Notes: generated from the sequence alone by a model not told the origin. Positions 42,721 through 53,955 are shown, numbered from the stretch's first letter. The stretch is 64,000 nucleotides of DNA from Streptomyces sp. NBC_01716 (GCF_036248275.1 NZ_CP109181.1:3844001-3908000), one strand, 5' to 3'. Numbers and translations: made by a program.

Positions 42721-42913
42721 GGCTGTGCCTTCCTCGAAAAATGCCAGTGGATTACGGGGCCGGCCCGGCAGCTCGTCCGCCGGCTCCCGGCCCACATCCA
42801 GAACACCACCCCCGGCTGCGGCCCCGGCCGCCATAACAGGCCCTGACCAGGCAGGTACTCCCAGAACCCCCCACACCCCACCCGGCACCCGCCCGAGCAC
42901 CGACACTTGAGCC

Positions 42914-43819
42914 ATGGACCGAAGTGCGAGCACCACCGGTAATACGCGCACCACCCGCGGCACCGAGCTGGCCGACTTCCTCCGCTCACGCCGCGCCCGC
43001 ATCACCCCCGACGAGGCCGGCCTCCCCACCGACGGGCGTACGCGCCGAGTGCCCGGCCTGCGCCGCGACGAGACCGCCCGCCTCGCCGGGGTCAGCACGG
43101 AGTACTACACCCGCCTCGAACAGGGCCGGGCCACCAACCCCTCCCCCGAGGTCGTCGACGCGCTGGCCCGCGCCCTGCGCCTGGACACCGACGAGCAGCA
43201 GCACCTCACCGACCTCGTCACGCGCCCCGCTCCCGCCCGCCACACACCCGTGGCCCCGCAGCGTGTCCGCCCCGGCCTGCGTCTGATGCTCCAGACACTC
43301 GACCACGTACCGGCCTTCGTCCTCGGCCGCCGTACCGACATCCTGGCCTCCAACCGGCTGGCCCGCGCGGTCCTCACCGACTTCGACGCCCTGCCCGCGA
43401 CCCGCCGCAACATGGCCCGCTACTACCTCCTGGACCCGGAGGCGCGCGACCGCGTCGGCAACTGGGACCAGATGGCCGCCGAGACGGTGGCCATGCTCCG
43501 CCTGGAGGCGGGCCGCTTCCCCAACGACCGCCAGCTCGCCGACCTCGTGGGCGAACTGACGCTGCGCTGCCCGGAGTTCACCGGCTGGTGGAACGACCAC
43601 CGGGTCCTGCGCCGTACGCACGGGACCAAGCACTACCGCCACCCCCTGGTCGGCGATCTGCACTTCGGTTACGAGGCCCTCCAGCCGCCCGGCGACACCG
43701 ACCAGACCCTGTGCGTCTACAACGTCGAGCCCGGCTCCCCCTCCGCCGACGCGCTGCGCCTCCTCGACAGCTGGACGGCACCCCAGCACACCGGCCCGGC
43801 CCCGGACCCCGCCTCCTGA
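42914..43819 (+). CDS. XRE regulator with MmyB-like ligand domain
   Basis: A 301-aa protein. The helix-turn-helix (about 15-95) contains ELADFLRSRRARITPDEAGL, RRDETARLAGVSTEYYTRLEQG and a helix RALRLDTDEQQHLTDL. The C-terminal MmyB-like PAS-related domain (about 110-285) holds LDHVPAFVLGRRTDILASN, LLDPEARDRVGNWDQMAAETVAMLR and a beta-rich end. This family often controls a divergent SDR gene, as arranged here, with 193 bases between the two starts. Confidence 0.9.
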   Translation: MDRSASTTGNTRTTRGTELADFLRSRRARITPDEAGLPTDGRTRRVPGLRRDETARLAGVSTEYYTRLEQGRATNPSPEVVDALARALRLDTDEQQHLTDLVTRPAPARHTPVAPQRVRPGLRLMLQTLDHVPAFVLGRRTDILASNRLARAVLTDFDALPATRRNMARYYLLDPEARDRVGNWDQMAAETVAMLRLEAGRFPNDRQLADLVGELTLRCPEFTGWWNDHRVLRRTHGTKHYRHPLVGDLHFGYEALQPPGDTDQTLCVYNVEPGSPSADALRLLDSWTAPQHTGPAPDPAS

Positions 43820-44058
43820 CCTCCGCCTGACCTCACGTTCCGCCCCCGCGACCCCCAATACCCGACGCCCGGCATCCACCGGCGGCTCACACGGCGCACT
43901 GAGCTCAATACGGCGCACACTCCGCACGCCGTTCGGGTCGCTGTTCGGGACCATCCGGGTGGGGGGCCGGTCGCGCCTCAGGGGGTGGCCGTCGGGCCTG
44001 TCGATGATCAGATGCGGTCCCGCGAGGACGGGTCCGCACCATCACGAGAGGACTTCCC

Positions 44059-45267
44059 ATGCGCCCTAGTCGCGCACTCCTGACCGCCGCCCTCACCGCC
44101 GGTCTCGCACTCACCCCCCTGGCCGCTGTCGCCGCCGCGCCCGTCCAGGAGGACCCGTCCGTTCTGAGCTGGGGCGCCGGCCGTACCGGCCAGCTCGGCA
44201 ACGGTGCCACGAGGGACAGCTCCACCCCGGTGCCCGTCACCTCGCTCGTCCGCGGCGACGTCGACAAGATCTCGGCCGGCGGCACCTCGTCGTCCGACTC
44301 CTTCGCGGTCGCCCTCATCGACGAGACCGTCAAGTCCTGGGGCCACAACAGCTCCGGCCAGCTCGGCAACGGCAAGCGCACCAACCGCAGCGTCCCCACC
44401 GCCGTGTCGCGCCTGACGAACGTCAAGGACGTCGCCGCGGGCGGCGAGCACGCCCTGGCGCTGGACGCCAACGGCCGCGTGTACGCGTGGGGTGACAACA
44501 ACTACGGCCAGCTCGGCAACAGCCGCACGGGCGACATGCGCTCCGTCCCCAGCGCGATCAAGGGCATGCCCAAGGTCAAGCAGGTCTCCGCGGGCTGTGA
44601 CTTCAGCATGGCGCTGACGGAGAAGGGCGACGTGTACGCCTGGGGCCGCGGCGTCTACGGCCAGCTCGGCAGCGGCAGCCGCGCCACCAGCTCCGTACCC
44701 CGTCAGATCGAGGGCCTGGAGAACGTCTCCGAGATCGACGCCGGCTGTCACCACGCGCTCGCGCTGACCGCCGACAAGACGGTCAAGGCGTGGGGCAAGA
44801 ACACGTCCGGCCAGCTCGGTGACTCCTCCACCCGGAGCAGCACCACGCCGGTCGACGTCGACTGGATCGAGGAAGTCAGCGACATCGAGGCCGGCGCCAA
44901 CCACAACTACGCCATCACCGAGGACGGCCGCGTCTGGGGCTGGGGCAACAACCAGAACAACCAGCTCCTGGAGGCCGACCCGGCCACCGCCAAGAACAGC
45001 CGCCAGTTCACCAACCGCACCGCCCCCATCGGCATCCCGCGCCTCGAAGGCGCCGAGCAGGTCGCGGCCGGCGCCCAGCACGGCATCGCCGTCTTCGGCG
45101 AGGACATCTTCGCCTGGGGCCACAACACCGAAGGCCAGGTCGGCAACAGCACCACGTCGAACATGACGAACATGGAGTCGGTCAGCACCGTCAACACCCT
45201 CAACGCCAGCCCGACCGTGCAGCACGTGGCCGCCTCCCTCGGCGGAAACACGAGCTACGCCTACTGA
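44059..45267 (+). CDS. Secreted RCC1-repeat beta-propeller protein
   Basis: A 402-aa protein with a clear Sec signal peptide (basic start, core LLTAALTAGLALTPLAAVAA, Ala-x-Ala site near 27). The mature part is built of about seven RCC1-type repeats, each with a VxxWGxNxxGQLGNG motif, e.g. VLSWGAGRTGQLGNG, VKSWGHNSSGQLGNG and VYAWGDNNYGQLGNS. It should fold as a seven-bladed propeller for protein or surface binding. No catalytic motif is seen. GAGAGGA lies six bases before the ATG. A strong hairpin follows the stop. Confidence 0.92.
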   Translation: MRPSRALLTAALTAGLALTPLAAVAAAPVQEDPSVLSWGAGRTGQLGNGATRDSSTPVPVTSLVRGDVDKISAGGTSSSDSFAVALIDETVKSWGHNSSGQLGNGKRTNRSVPTAVSRLTNVKDVAAGGEHALALDANGRVYAWGDNNYGQLGNSRTGDMRSVPSAIKGMPKVKQVSAGCDFSMALTEKGDVYAWGRGVYGQLGSGSRATSSVPRQIEGLENVSEIDAGCHHALALTADKTVKAWGKNTSGQLGDSSTRSSTTPVDVDWIEEVSDIEAGANHNYAITEDGRVWGWGNNQNNQLLEADPATAKNSRQFTNRTAPIGIPRLEGAEQVAAGAQHGIAVFGEDIFAWGHNTEGQVGNSTTSNMTNMESVSTVNTLNASPTVQHVAASLGGNTSYAY

Positions 45268-45293
45268 TCCGAACCAACCCCGGGCATGAAGCC

Positions 45294-45333
45294 GGCCCTG
45301 TGCGGTGACCTTCACGGGTCACCACACAGGGCC
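45294..45333. terminator. Long hairpin terminator between RCC1 and toxin genes
   Basis: GGCCCTGTG-c-GGTGACC pairs with GGTCACC-a-CACAGGGCC, a 16-bp stem with one mismatch around a 6-base loop. It lies 26 bases after the RCC1 stop and 43 bases past the stop of the convergent toxin gene. Confidence 0.88.
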
Positions 45334-45376
45334 GTACCTATGGCGCCATGGCTCCACGCCTCCGTGGCGCTACGGC

Positions 45377-48235
45377 TCAGTCGACCTGCTTCACCTGGAT
45401 GACCTTGTACTCCTTGCCGCCGATGATCTTCGTCGTCTCGCCCGTCTTCACGAACTTGCCGCCGCGCGGGATGAGGACCTCCGACTCCCTGCCCCGGTAG
45501 CGGGAGAGCGGGTCGATGTTGCGGCCGTTGTCGGTCGTGATCTCCATCAGGACGTTCTCGCCCTTCCGGCCGTTGGCCTTCGCGTTCTCGGCGGCGCGGT
45601 CGGCCTTCGCCGGGTCGCTGGAGGTGCTGAGGTACTCGGGCATCTCGACCTCTTCACCGTTGGCGTACTTCTCCAGCAGTTCATCCGGCATGAACGTGCC
45701 CCGGTAGAACGTGCCCTCGACGGGCGGCAGGTGCTCCAGAGCGGTGTCCATCTTCTCGATGAACTTCGGTACCGAGTTCACCCGGCTGCCCGGGACGGGC
45801 TGACCGCGCAGGTACTTGTTCGCGTCCTCGGCCCAGGAGCCCGTGTAGTCCGCGATGATCAGCGCGTCTTCCTTGGTGAAGTTCTCCGTGAGCTTGTGCT
45901 TCCTGGCTTCTTCCTCGACCTTCTCGCCCCACTCGTTCCTGTTGAGGCCATCCCCGGGCTTCGGGTAGCTCGGGATGTCGTCCAGGACGTTCATCGGGGT
46001 CTTGACGGGGCAGCCCTTGAGACCCGGGGGCTTCGGCTTCGGCTTCGGCTTGTCCTTCTTCGGCTCGGGGTCGGGCTCGTCCTTGATCGGCCGAGGCGGC
46101 GGGTCGCTGAGCCCGATCGCCATGCTGAGCCTGTCCTCGACATCCTGGAACGTGTCGACACCGGCCATGGAGCTCGCGGACAGCGCCGCCGCGAGGTCCG
46201 CCGGAGAGGAGTCTCCGGGAGCTGCCAGGAGGACGGAGCCGCTGCCGCGGTAGGCGACAGGGGTACGAGTACCGGCCGAGGCAAGCGTGTAGCGCCCGTC
46301 GCCGGCGGCGCCGGTGGTTACCGGCCCGAAGAAGGCGACGTTGGTGTCCCGGCAGTCTTCCTTCTCTTCGTCGTTGTCCTCGTCCTCGTCCTTGTCGTCG
46401 TCCTTGTCGTCGTCCTTGTCGTCGTCGTCCTTGTCCTTGTCGTCCTTCTCAGTGCAGCCGGTCAGGCCCCATTGAGACCCGGCCCCGGTGGGGTTGCACT
46501 CGACCTTGTCGTCGTCCTTCTCGTCGTCGTCCTTCTCGTCGTCGTCCTTCTCGTCGTCGTCCTTGTCCTTGTCGTCATCGTTGTTGCCGCCGCTGCTGCT
46601 CCCACCGCCGGAGTCTGAACCACCGGTGCTGGTTTCCGTGCAGTGCTGCGTTATGCCCCAGGGGGCCATCACCGGGTTGCACTCGACACCGCCGCTCGAA
46701 CCACCGCTGTCGGAACCACCGTCGGACCCGCCGCTGTCGCCGCCACCGTCAGAGCCGCCGCTGTCCGAACCCCCGCTGTCGGAACCGCCGCTGTCCGAAC
46801 CGCCATTGGAGCCACCGCCGCTGGAACCGCCACCGTTGGAGCCACCACCGTTCGAGCCACCACCGCTCGAACCGCCACCGTTGGACCCGCCGCCACTCGA
46901 ACCACCGCCGTCGGAACCGCCCCCGTCCGAACCACCGTTGTCGCCACCGCCATCGGAGCCCCCACCGTCGGACCCACCGCCGCTGTCGCTACCGCCGTCC
47001 GAACCCCCGCTGTCCGAACCGCCGTTGTCACCGCCACCGTCAGACCCCCCACCGCTGGAACTCCCGCCGTCCGAACCGCCGTTGTCGCCACCGCCATCGG
47101 AACCGCCGCCGCTGGACCCACCACCGTTGGAGCCACCACCGTCCGAACCGCCCCCGTCCGAACCACCGTTGTCGCCACCGCCGTCAGACCCACCGCCGTC
47201 AGACCCACCGCCATCGGACCCGCCACCGTCCGAACCGCCATCGGAGCCACCCCCGTCCGAACCGCCCCCGTCAGACCCGCCGCCGTTCGAACCCCCGCCG
47301 TTGTCCCCGCCGCCGTCGGACCCACCACCATCGGACCCACCGTTGTCGCCGCCACCGTCCGAACCGCCACCGTTGTCGCTACCGCCGTCCGAACCCCCGC
47401 CGTCCGAACCGCCGTTGTCACCGCCACCGTCCGAACCGCCGTCAGAACCGCCCCCATCCGAACCGCCATCGGAGCCACCCCCGTCGGAACCAGAGCCACC
47501 GTTGTCCCCGCCCCCCTCGGAACCGCCCCCGTTGGAACCCCCGCCGGACTCACCGCCGCCCCCGGCGACCGAGTCGCTCTCGCAGTCGCCGCCCAGGATG
47601 TTGCAGACCGCCGTCTGGAGGCCGTTCGCGATCTGGGGTCCCACGCCGGTGAGAAGCAGCGCGCCGATGATCAGGGCGACCACGCCGACCATGCCCGCGT
47701 ACTCGACCGTCGACTGACCCCGGTTCCGCCGCCACCCGATCATGTGCGGAATCGACGGAACAGCCCCCCGCAGCCGCTCGCGCGACCAGCGCGGCCGTAC
47801 GGCCCGCTGTTCCGCCGGCAGTTCGAACCAGGTCCGGCTCGCCCCCACACTCACCAGCGCCAACAGCGCCCCCGGCAACAGCAGTTGGGTGACTCCCCGC
47901 GCCGAACCCGCGTACAGATTCACGACGCTGCCGACCAGCAGCCACGCCTGGAGAGCGATCAACGCCATCCAGACGACCTTCCCGCCGGTCCACAGGCGCC
48001 GCGCCAGTATCACCGCGCCGACACCCGGCGCCATCGCGTACAGCGCCGCCAGAGTCAGCGCCGGCGTGATGTGGCTGCCCAGCTCCAGCAGCGAGTTCAG
48101 CACACCTATGCCGCCCAGCAGGGTGAGCGCGAACATCAGGTAGAGCAGTACCCGGGTGGCGGCGAGTGACCTGGGCAACTCCCAGCGTTGCGTGGGAATG
48201 CCGGCCCGGAACATCAGGCCCTGTGAGTCCGACAA
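45377..48235 (-). CDS. Giant Gly/Ser/Asp-repeat protein with arginine-type ADP-ribosyltransferase C-terminus
   Basis: A 952-aa modular protein. Four membrane helices lie in residues 20-150. A pilin-like segment RGQSTVEYAGMVGVVALI (about 185-205) follows, then a Gly/Ser/Asp repeat (about 225-555) with the Cys island CNPVMAPWGITQHC. An acidic Asp/Lys stretch encloses a second island, then a pre-toxin domain with DCRDTNVAFFG and AGVDTFQDV. Last comes a Pro/Lys linker and an ADP-ribosyltransferase domain (about 770-952): Arg845 in FYRGT, Ser870-Thr-Ser872, and Glu917-Ser-Glu919, the R-S-ExE pattern of arginine-modifying toxins. The start is a TTG with GGAGGGG nine bases upstream. No immunity gene is recognisable. 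It is paralogous to the next gene up to the C-terminus. Confidence 0.85.
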   Translation of the reverse strand: MSDSQGLMFRAGIPTQRWELPRSLAATRVLLYLMFALTLLGGIGVLNSLLELGSHITPALTLAALYAMAPGVGAVILARRLWTGGKVVWMALIALQAWLLVGSVVNLYAGSARGVTQLLLPGALLALVSVGASRTWFELPAEQRAVRPRWSRERLRGAVPSIPHMIGWRRNRGQSTVEYAGMVGVVALIIGALLLTGVGPQIANGLQTAVCNILGGDCESDSVAGGGGESGGGSNGGGSEGGGDNGGSGSDGGGSDGGSDGGGSDGGSDGGGDNGGSDGGGSDGGSDNGGGSDGGGDNGGSDGGGSDGGGDNGGGSNGGGSDGGGSDGGGSDGGSDGGGSDGGGSDGGGSDGGGDNGGSDGGGSDGGGSNGGGSSGGGSDGGGDNGGSDGGSSSGGGSDGGGDNGGSDSGGSDGGSDSGGGSDGGGSDGGGDNGGSDGGGSDGGGSSGGGSNGGGSSGGGSNGGGSNGGGSSGGGSNGGSDSGGSDSGGSDSGGSDGGGDSGGSDGGSDSGGSSGGVECNPVMAPWGITQHCTETSTGGSDSGGGSSSGGNNDDDKDKDDDEKDDDEKDDDEKDDDKVECNPTGAGSQWGLTGCTEKDDKDKDDDDKDDDKDDDKDEDEDNDEEKEDCRDTNVAFFGPVTTGAAGDGRYTLASAGTRTPVAYRGSGSVLLAAPGDSSPADLAAALSASSMAGVDTFQDVEDRLSMAIGLSDPPPRPIKDEPDPEPKKDKPKPKPKPPGLKGCPVKTPMNVLDDIPSYPKPGDGLNRNEWGEKVEEEARKHKLTENFTKEDALIIADYTGSWAEDANKYLRGQPVPGSRVNSVPKFIEKMDTALEHLPPVEGTFYRGTFMPDELLEKYANGEEVEMPEYLSTSSDPAKADRAAENAKANGRKGENVLMEITTDNGRNIDPLSRYRGRESEVLIPRGGKFVKTGETTKIIGGKEYKVIQVKQVD
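46577..47566. repeat. Gly/Ser/Asp-encoding low-complexity repeat, copy A
   Basis: About 1 kb of tandem short units encoding GGSDGG, GGSDSGG, GGGDNGG and GGSNGG variants on the minus strand. The composition keeps reading frames open on both strands, which produces long false opposite-strand ORFs. One Cys-containing island (46626-46690) interrupts it. Confidence 0.9.
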
Positions 48236-48374
48236 GGGAAAACCCCTCCACCAAAATACCGATATCCCCGGCTCGGGCGTTCAGCCGCGGCGCGTCAAAC
48301 CGGGAGGCTATGCACTCGTGAGACCCGGCCGAAGGGCCCACGGACCCACCCGGAGGCCCAATCCGGCAACCGAG

Positions 48375-48413
48375 CGGCCCTCCCGGTCGGGGCAAGCCGG
48401 ACCGGGAGGGCCG
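48375..48413. terminator. Second hairpin between the twin toxin genes
   Basis: CGGCCCTCCCGGTC (48375-48388) pairs perfectly with GACCGGGAGGGCCG (48400-48413) around an 11-base loop. It backs up the stronger hairpin at 48430-48462. Confidence 0.65.
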
Positions 48414-48429
48414 AAGGATGGGAGAACGG

Positions 48430-48462
48430 CCGCCGGGCCGTGGGAATCCCACGGCCCGGCGG
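48430..48462. terminator. Perfect 16-bp hairpin after the second toxin gene
   Basis: CCGCCGGGCCGTGGGA and TCCCACGGCCCGGCGG are perfect complements separated by a single base. It begins 31 bases past the stop of the upstream toxin gene, so the twin genes are probably transcribed separately. Confidence 0.85.
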
Positions 48463-48492
48463 TGAGCGGTAGTCGATGCCGCTCGGCTGCTG

Positions 48493-51159
<2,667 letters not shown>

Positions 51160-51304
51160 CGGAGAACCTTTCCACCAAACTGCTGAAGATCTCGGCGCGG
51201 GCGTTCAGCCACGGCGCGCTACCCGGCACACTACGTACGCGCAAGGCCCAATCCAAAGGGCCCACGGACCCACCCCGGGGCCCACGCCGGACCCGCGTCG
51301 TGCC

Positions 51305-51718
51305 TCAGCAGCTCTCCCCGTCCCCCTCGCTGACCTCCCCGAACGACATCGGCTGGGCGAACAGCGCGGCTGCCGCGTTGCGCAGGATCGCCGGGTGGAC
51401 GAAGCGCTCGGGGTGCGAGGGCGCGGAGTACCAGAACAGCGGCCACGTCCCACCGTCGAGCGCGGGCACGGGCACGTAACTCACGGTGCGGTGCGCGGAG
51501 TTGAACAGCGTCACCCCGGGTGCCCAGACGCGGTTGGCCGTGCTCCCTGGCGGGAGATAGAAGTACACCGCCCGGCGCCCGTTCGACTCGGTGACGATCG
51601 GACCGGGATCGCCCCCCGTGATCGAGTCCATCAGGTCGGCGAGCCGCCGCCCCTCGTCCCCGTCGACGCGCACGGCGTCGAATCGCACACCGGCTTTCCG
51701 AAGCTGGAATCCATTCAT
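51305..51718 (-). CDS. Small protein of the Streptomyces XRE/DUF397 neighbourhood
   Basis: A 137-aa soluble protein starting NGFQLRKAGVRFDAVRV and containing PGPIVTESNGRRAVYFYLPPGS and SYVPVPALDGGTWPLFWYS. Similar proteins commonly sit divergent from XRE/DUF397 gene pairs in Streptomyces; some annotations liken them to bifunctional primase-polymerase fragments, but no catalytic motif is visible. I chose the ATG at 51718, since the region before it looks like a promoter with a palindrome; an ATG at 51796 is in frame and would add 26 residues. Confidence 0.65.
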   Translation of the reverse strand: MNGFQLRKAGVRFDAVRVDGDEGRRLADLMDSITGGDPGPIVTESNGRRAVYFYLPPGSTANRVWAPGVTLFNSAHRTVSYVPVPALDGGTWPLFWYSAPSHPERFVHPAILRNAAAALFAQPMSFGEVSEGDGESC

Positions 51719-51758
51719 CGGGACCCAGTCCACACAAAGACGTTCATTCTGTGTATTC

Positions 51759-51775
51759 ACGCAGACATTCTGCGT
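51759..51775. promoter_or_regulatory. Perfect inverted repeat upstream of the small divergent gene
   Basis: ACGCAGA-CAT-TCTGCGT has 7-base perfect arms and a 3-base spacer, in an AT-richer stretch. It lies about 40 bases before the ATG at 51718 and is a likely regulator-binding site. Confidence 0.5.
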
Positions 51776-51914
51776 AGTCACGGCTAGCGTTTCCATGAGA
51801 TGGCGGGAGCCGTCGGGTACCGGTTGACCTGCGAGAACTCCCGTTACGTGAGGTCGAGTTCAGTCCAGTCCAGTTGTGACCGGTTGAGTCCGGTCAAGTC
51901 GAACGGTGATCGCA

Positions 51915-52751
51915 ATGGCGCGAGCGGAAAACAAGGTAACGGCGGGAAACGCCACGCGGTTGGTGGCGCACATCGCCCGCATGATGCGCCTGCAGAAAGG
52001 GATGACGCAGGAACAGGTCGGCGTCGAAACGGGCTTCTCGGCGGCGGCGATCAGCGCGATGGAGACGTGCGCGCAGCCGGCGAGCGACCAGATGCTGGTG
52101 GCGCTCGGACGGGTGCTGGGTGACGAGCTCGGCATCTTCGAAGAGGCGCGGGAGTTCGTACGGCTGGACAAGTACCCGGCCCAGTTCAAGAACTACGTGC
52201 TGCTGGAACAGAAGGCGGTGGGCCTGTGCCTGTACGCGACGCTGGTGGTGCACGGCCTGTTCCAGACGGAGGCGTACGCGAGGGCACTGATCGGCGGGGG
52301 CTATCCGCCGTTGCCGGAGGAGCGGGTGGAGGAGCTGGTCGAGGCGAGGATGGCGCGGAAGGCGCTGCTCGACCGGGACCCGGTGGCACTGATCGAGTTG
52401 ATCGTGGAGGAGGGGGTGCTGCGCCGCACGATCGGGAGCCAAGAGGTCATGCGTGACCAGCTTTCGCACTTGGCGGAGTGCGCGAAGCGCCGTAACGTGA
52501 CACTCCAGGTGCTCCCGCTGGACTGTGGCCTGCTAGGCGAGTACGCAGGCGCCCGAGGCGAGATGGAGATGGTGGAAACCCCTGACCACGACCGCCTGGT
52601 CTACCTGGAACCGCAGGACGAAAGCCTCCTGATCTCCGACGCGGCAAAGGTGAGTACCTACGCCCAGCGTTATGCGAAGATCCGATCACAGGCCCTGGGT
52701 CCTCGCGAGTCGCTGGGCCTCATCGAACGTTTGGCAGGAGATAGGGAATGA
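51915..52751 (+). CDS. XRE regulator with DUF5753 domain
   Basis: A 278-aa protein. The helix-turn-helix (about 12-70) contains RLVAHIARMMRLQKGMTQEQVGVETGFSAAAISAMET. The DUF5753 domain (about 90-275) includes LLEQKAVGLCLYATLVVHGLFQTEAYARAL, with the typical VPGLLQT-like element as VHGLFQT, and VLPLDCGL. These regulators pair with small DUF397 proteins, here encoded four bases overlapping at the 3' end (ATGA). The ATG at 51915 is chosen; a GTG at 51906 is in frame. They are often linked to control of development and secondary metabolism. Confidence 0.92.
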   Translation: MARAENKVTAGNATRLVAHIARMMRLQKGMTQEQVGVETGFSAAAISAMETCAQPASDQMLVALGRVLGDELGIFEEAREFVRLDKYPAQFKNYVLLEQKAVGLCLYATLVVHGLFQTEAYARALIGGGYPPLPEERVEELVEARMARKALLDRDPVALIELIVEEGVLRRTIGSQEVMRDQLSHLAECAKRRNVTLQVLPLDCGLLGEYAGARGEMEMVETPDHDRLVYLEPQDESLLISDAAKVSTYAQRYAKIRSQALGPRESLGLIERLAGDRE

Positions 52752-52984
52752 CCAGCACCTTGCGGTGGTTCAAGTCGAGCTACAGCAGCGACAGCGGCGG
52801 CAGTTGCGTCGAGATCGCCTTCGACTGGCACAAGTCCAGCTACAGCAATGCCAGCGGCGGCGAGTGCGTCGAGGTGGCCACCTGCCCCCACACCGTCCAC
52901 GTCCGCGACTCGAAGGTGACCGAAGGCCCCACCTTCGCCGTGGCTCCGGCAGCCTGGACGACGTTCCTCGGCTGGGCCGAGTAA
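52748..52984 (+). CDS. DUF397 protein with a duplicated N-terminal motif
   Basis: A 78-aa protein. DUF397 proteins normally have one WxKSSYS....G..CVEVA unit; here it occurs twice in tandem, RWFKSSYSSDSGGSCVEIA and DWHKSSYSNASGGECVEVA, followed by the usual VHVRDSK and a final AWTTFL segment. The ATG overlaps the DUF5753 regulator stop by four bases. It likely modulates that regulator, as in the BldB/WhiJ-like systems. Confidence 0.9.
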   Translation: MTSTLRWFKSSYSSDSGGSCVEIAFDWHKSSYSNASGGECVEVATCPHTVHVRDSKVTEGPTFAVAPAAWTTFLGWAE

Positions 52985-53103
52985 CCACCCCCGACGACCG
53001 ACCGGCCGCGCACCCCGCCGCCGGTCGCCGCTGTCGCGGTCCCTCCCCGGCCTCAGCGGCTGGTCTTCCCCGAATGAGGCGCACCCCTCTAAGATCATCA
53101 TGT

Positions 53104-53955
53104 ATGAACACTCCTGACGGTCAGAGGTTCGGTATCCAGATCGATGTCAGGGTGCGGCAGGCCGATCTTGGTCGAGACGGCTCGGCAAGCACGATCGGCA
53201 TGGCCCGCTGGCTGGAAGACGCCCGGATCCGGCTGCGGCTGCACCGCTTCGAACGCCTCATCGGTAAGGGTGGGTTCGGGCCGTACCAGATCTTGCTCGT
53301 CGGCCAACGGGTCAACCGCCTTGCTCCGGCCGGCCCGACCGGTACCCGCGTGCAAGTGCACACCGGCGTTCGCCGGGTCGGGCGCTCCTCATTCACGTTC
53401 GAACAGGTGATCATGGTCGACGGCAAGCATGTGGGCAGTGGCGACGCCACCGTCGTGCTGGTCGACAACTCGGGGCCGCTCCAGCTTCCGGACGAGCTGA
53501 TCACCGATCTCGACGAGATGCGGCTACCGGAGACAGGAACGTCGGCAGCTCCCCGTCCACACCCTGAGCGCCTGCAACGTGGCCACTACTCGTACTGGGC
53601 CACGCTGCGTTCGCGGATCGGTGACGTCGACTCCAACCAGCACGTCAACTTCATCGCACTGGCCACTTGGTACGACGAGGCCGTCGCTGCCTTCACCTCG
53701 CACTCGATGGGGACAAGTGGTGCGGGCCCGGTGCCAGATCTGCCCCCTTCGTCGTACCAGATCCAGTATCTCGGTGAGGTGACCTACCCGGGCGACTACG
53801 AGATCGGGCTCACGGTCCGCTCCGTCGACACCGACTCCGTGCACTACGAACTCGGTGTCTTCCACGACAGCACCTGCCTGAGCGTGGCCGACGCCATCGG
53901 CCCCCGCGGCGAACTGACCGCCGAAGCCCTGGAAGCGGCCCCGACGGCGGACTGA
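53104..53955 (+). CDS. Acyl-CoA thioesterase-like protein with tandem hotdog domains
   Basis: A 283-aa protein with two hotdog domains. The first (about 8-135) contains FGIQIDVRVRQADLGRDG and IGMARWLEDARIRL; the second (about 155-275) contains IGDVDSNQHVNFIALATWYDEA, with the Asp-x-Asn-x-His-x-N pattern of 4-hydroxybenzoyl-CoA/acyl-ACP thioesterases. The first domain has a degenerate active site. GC content is somewhat lower than in its neighbours. The ATG at 53104 is the start. No partner gene is evident. Confidence 0.8.
   Translation: MNTPDGQRFGIQIDVRVRQADLGRDGSASTIGMARWLEDARIRLRLHRFERLIGKGGFGPYQILLVGQRVNRLAPAGPTGTRVQVHTGVRRVGRSSFTFEQVIMVDGKHVGSGDATVVLVDNSGPLQLPDELITDLDEMRLPETGTSAAPRPHPERLQRGHYSYWATLRSRIGDVDSNQHVNFIALATWYDEAVAAFTSHSMGTSGAGPVPDLPPSSYQIQYLGEVTYPGDYEIGLTVRSVDTDSVHYELGVFHDSTCLSVADAIGPRGELTAEALEAAPTAD

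Noticed and set aside
46488..47717. Plus-strand 409-codon Pro/Ser/Glu-rich frame across the first toxin repeat
   Set aside because: It is the antisense of the Gly/Ser/Asp repeat; the sense strand continues into membrane and ADP-ribosyltransferase domains.
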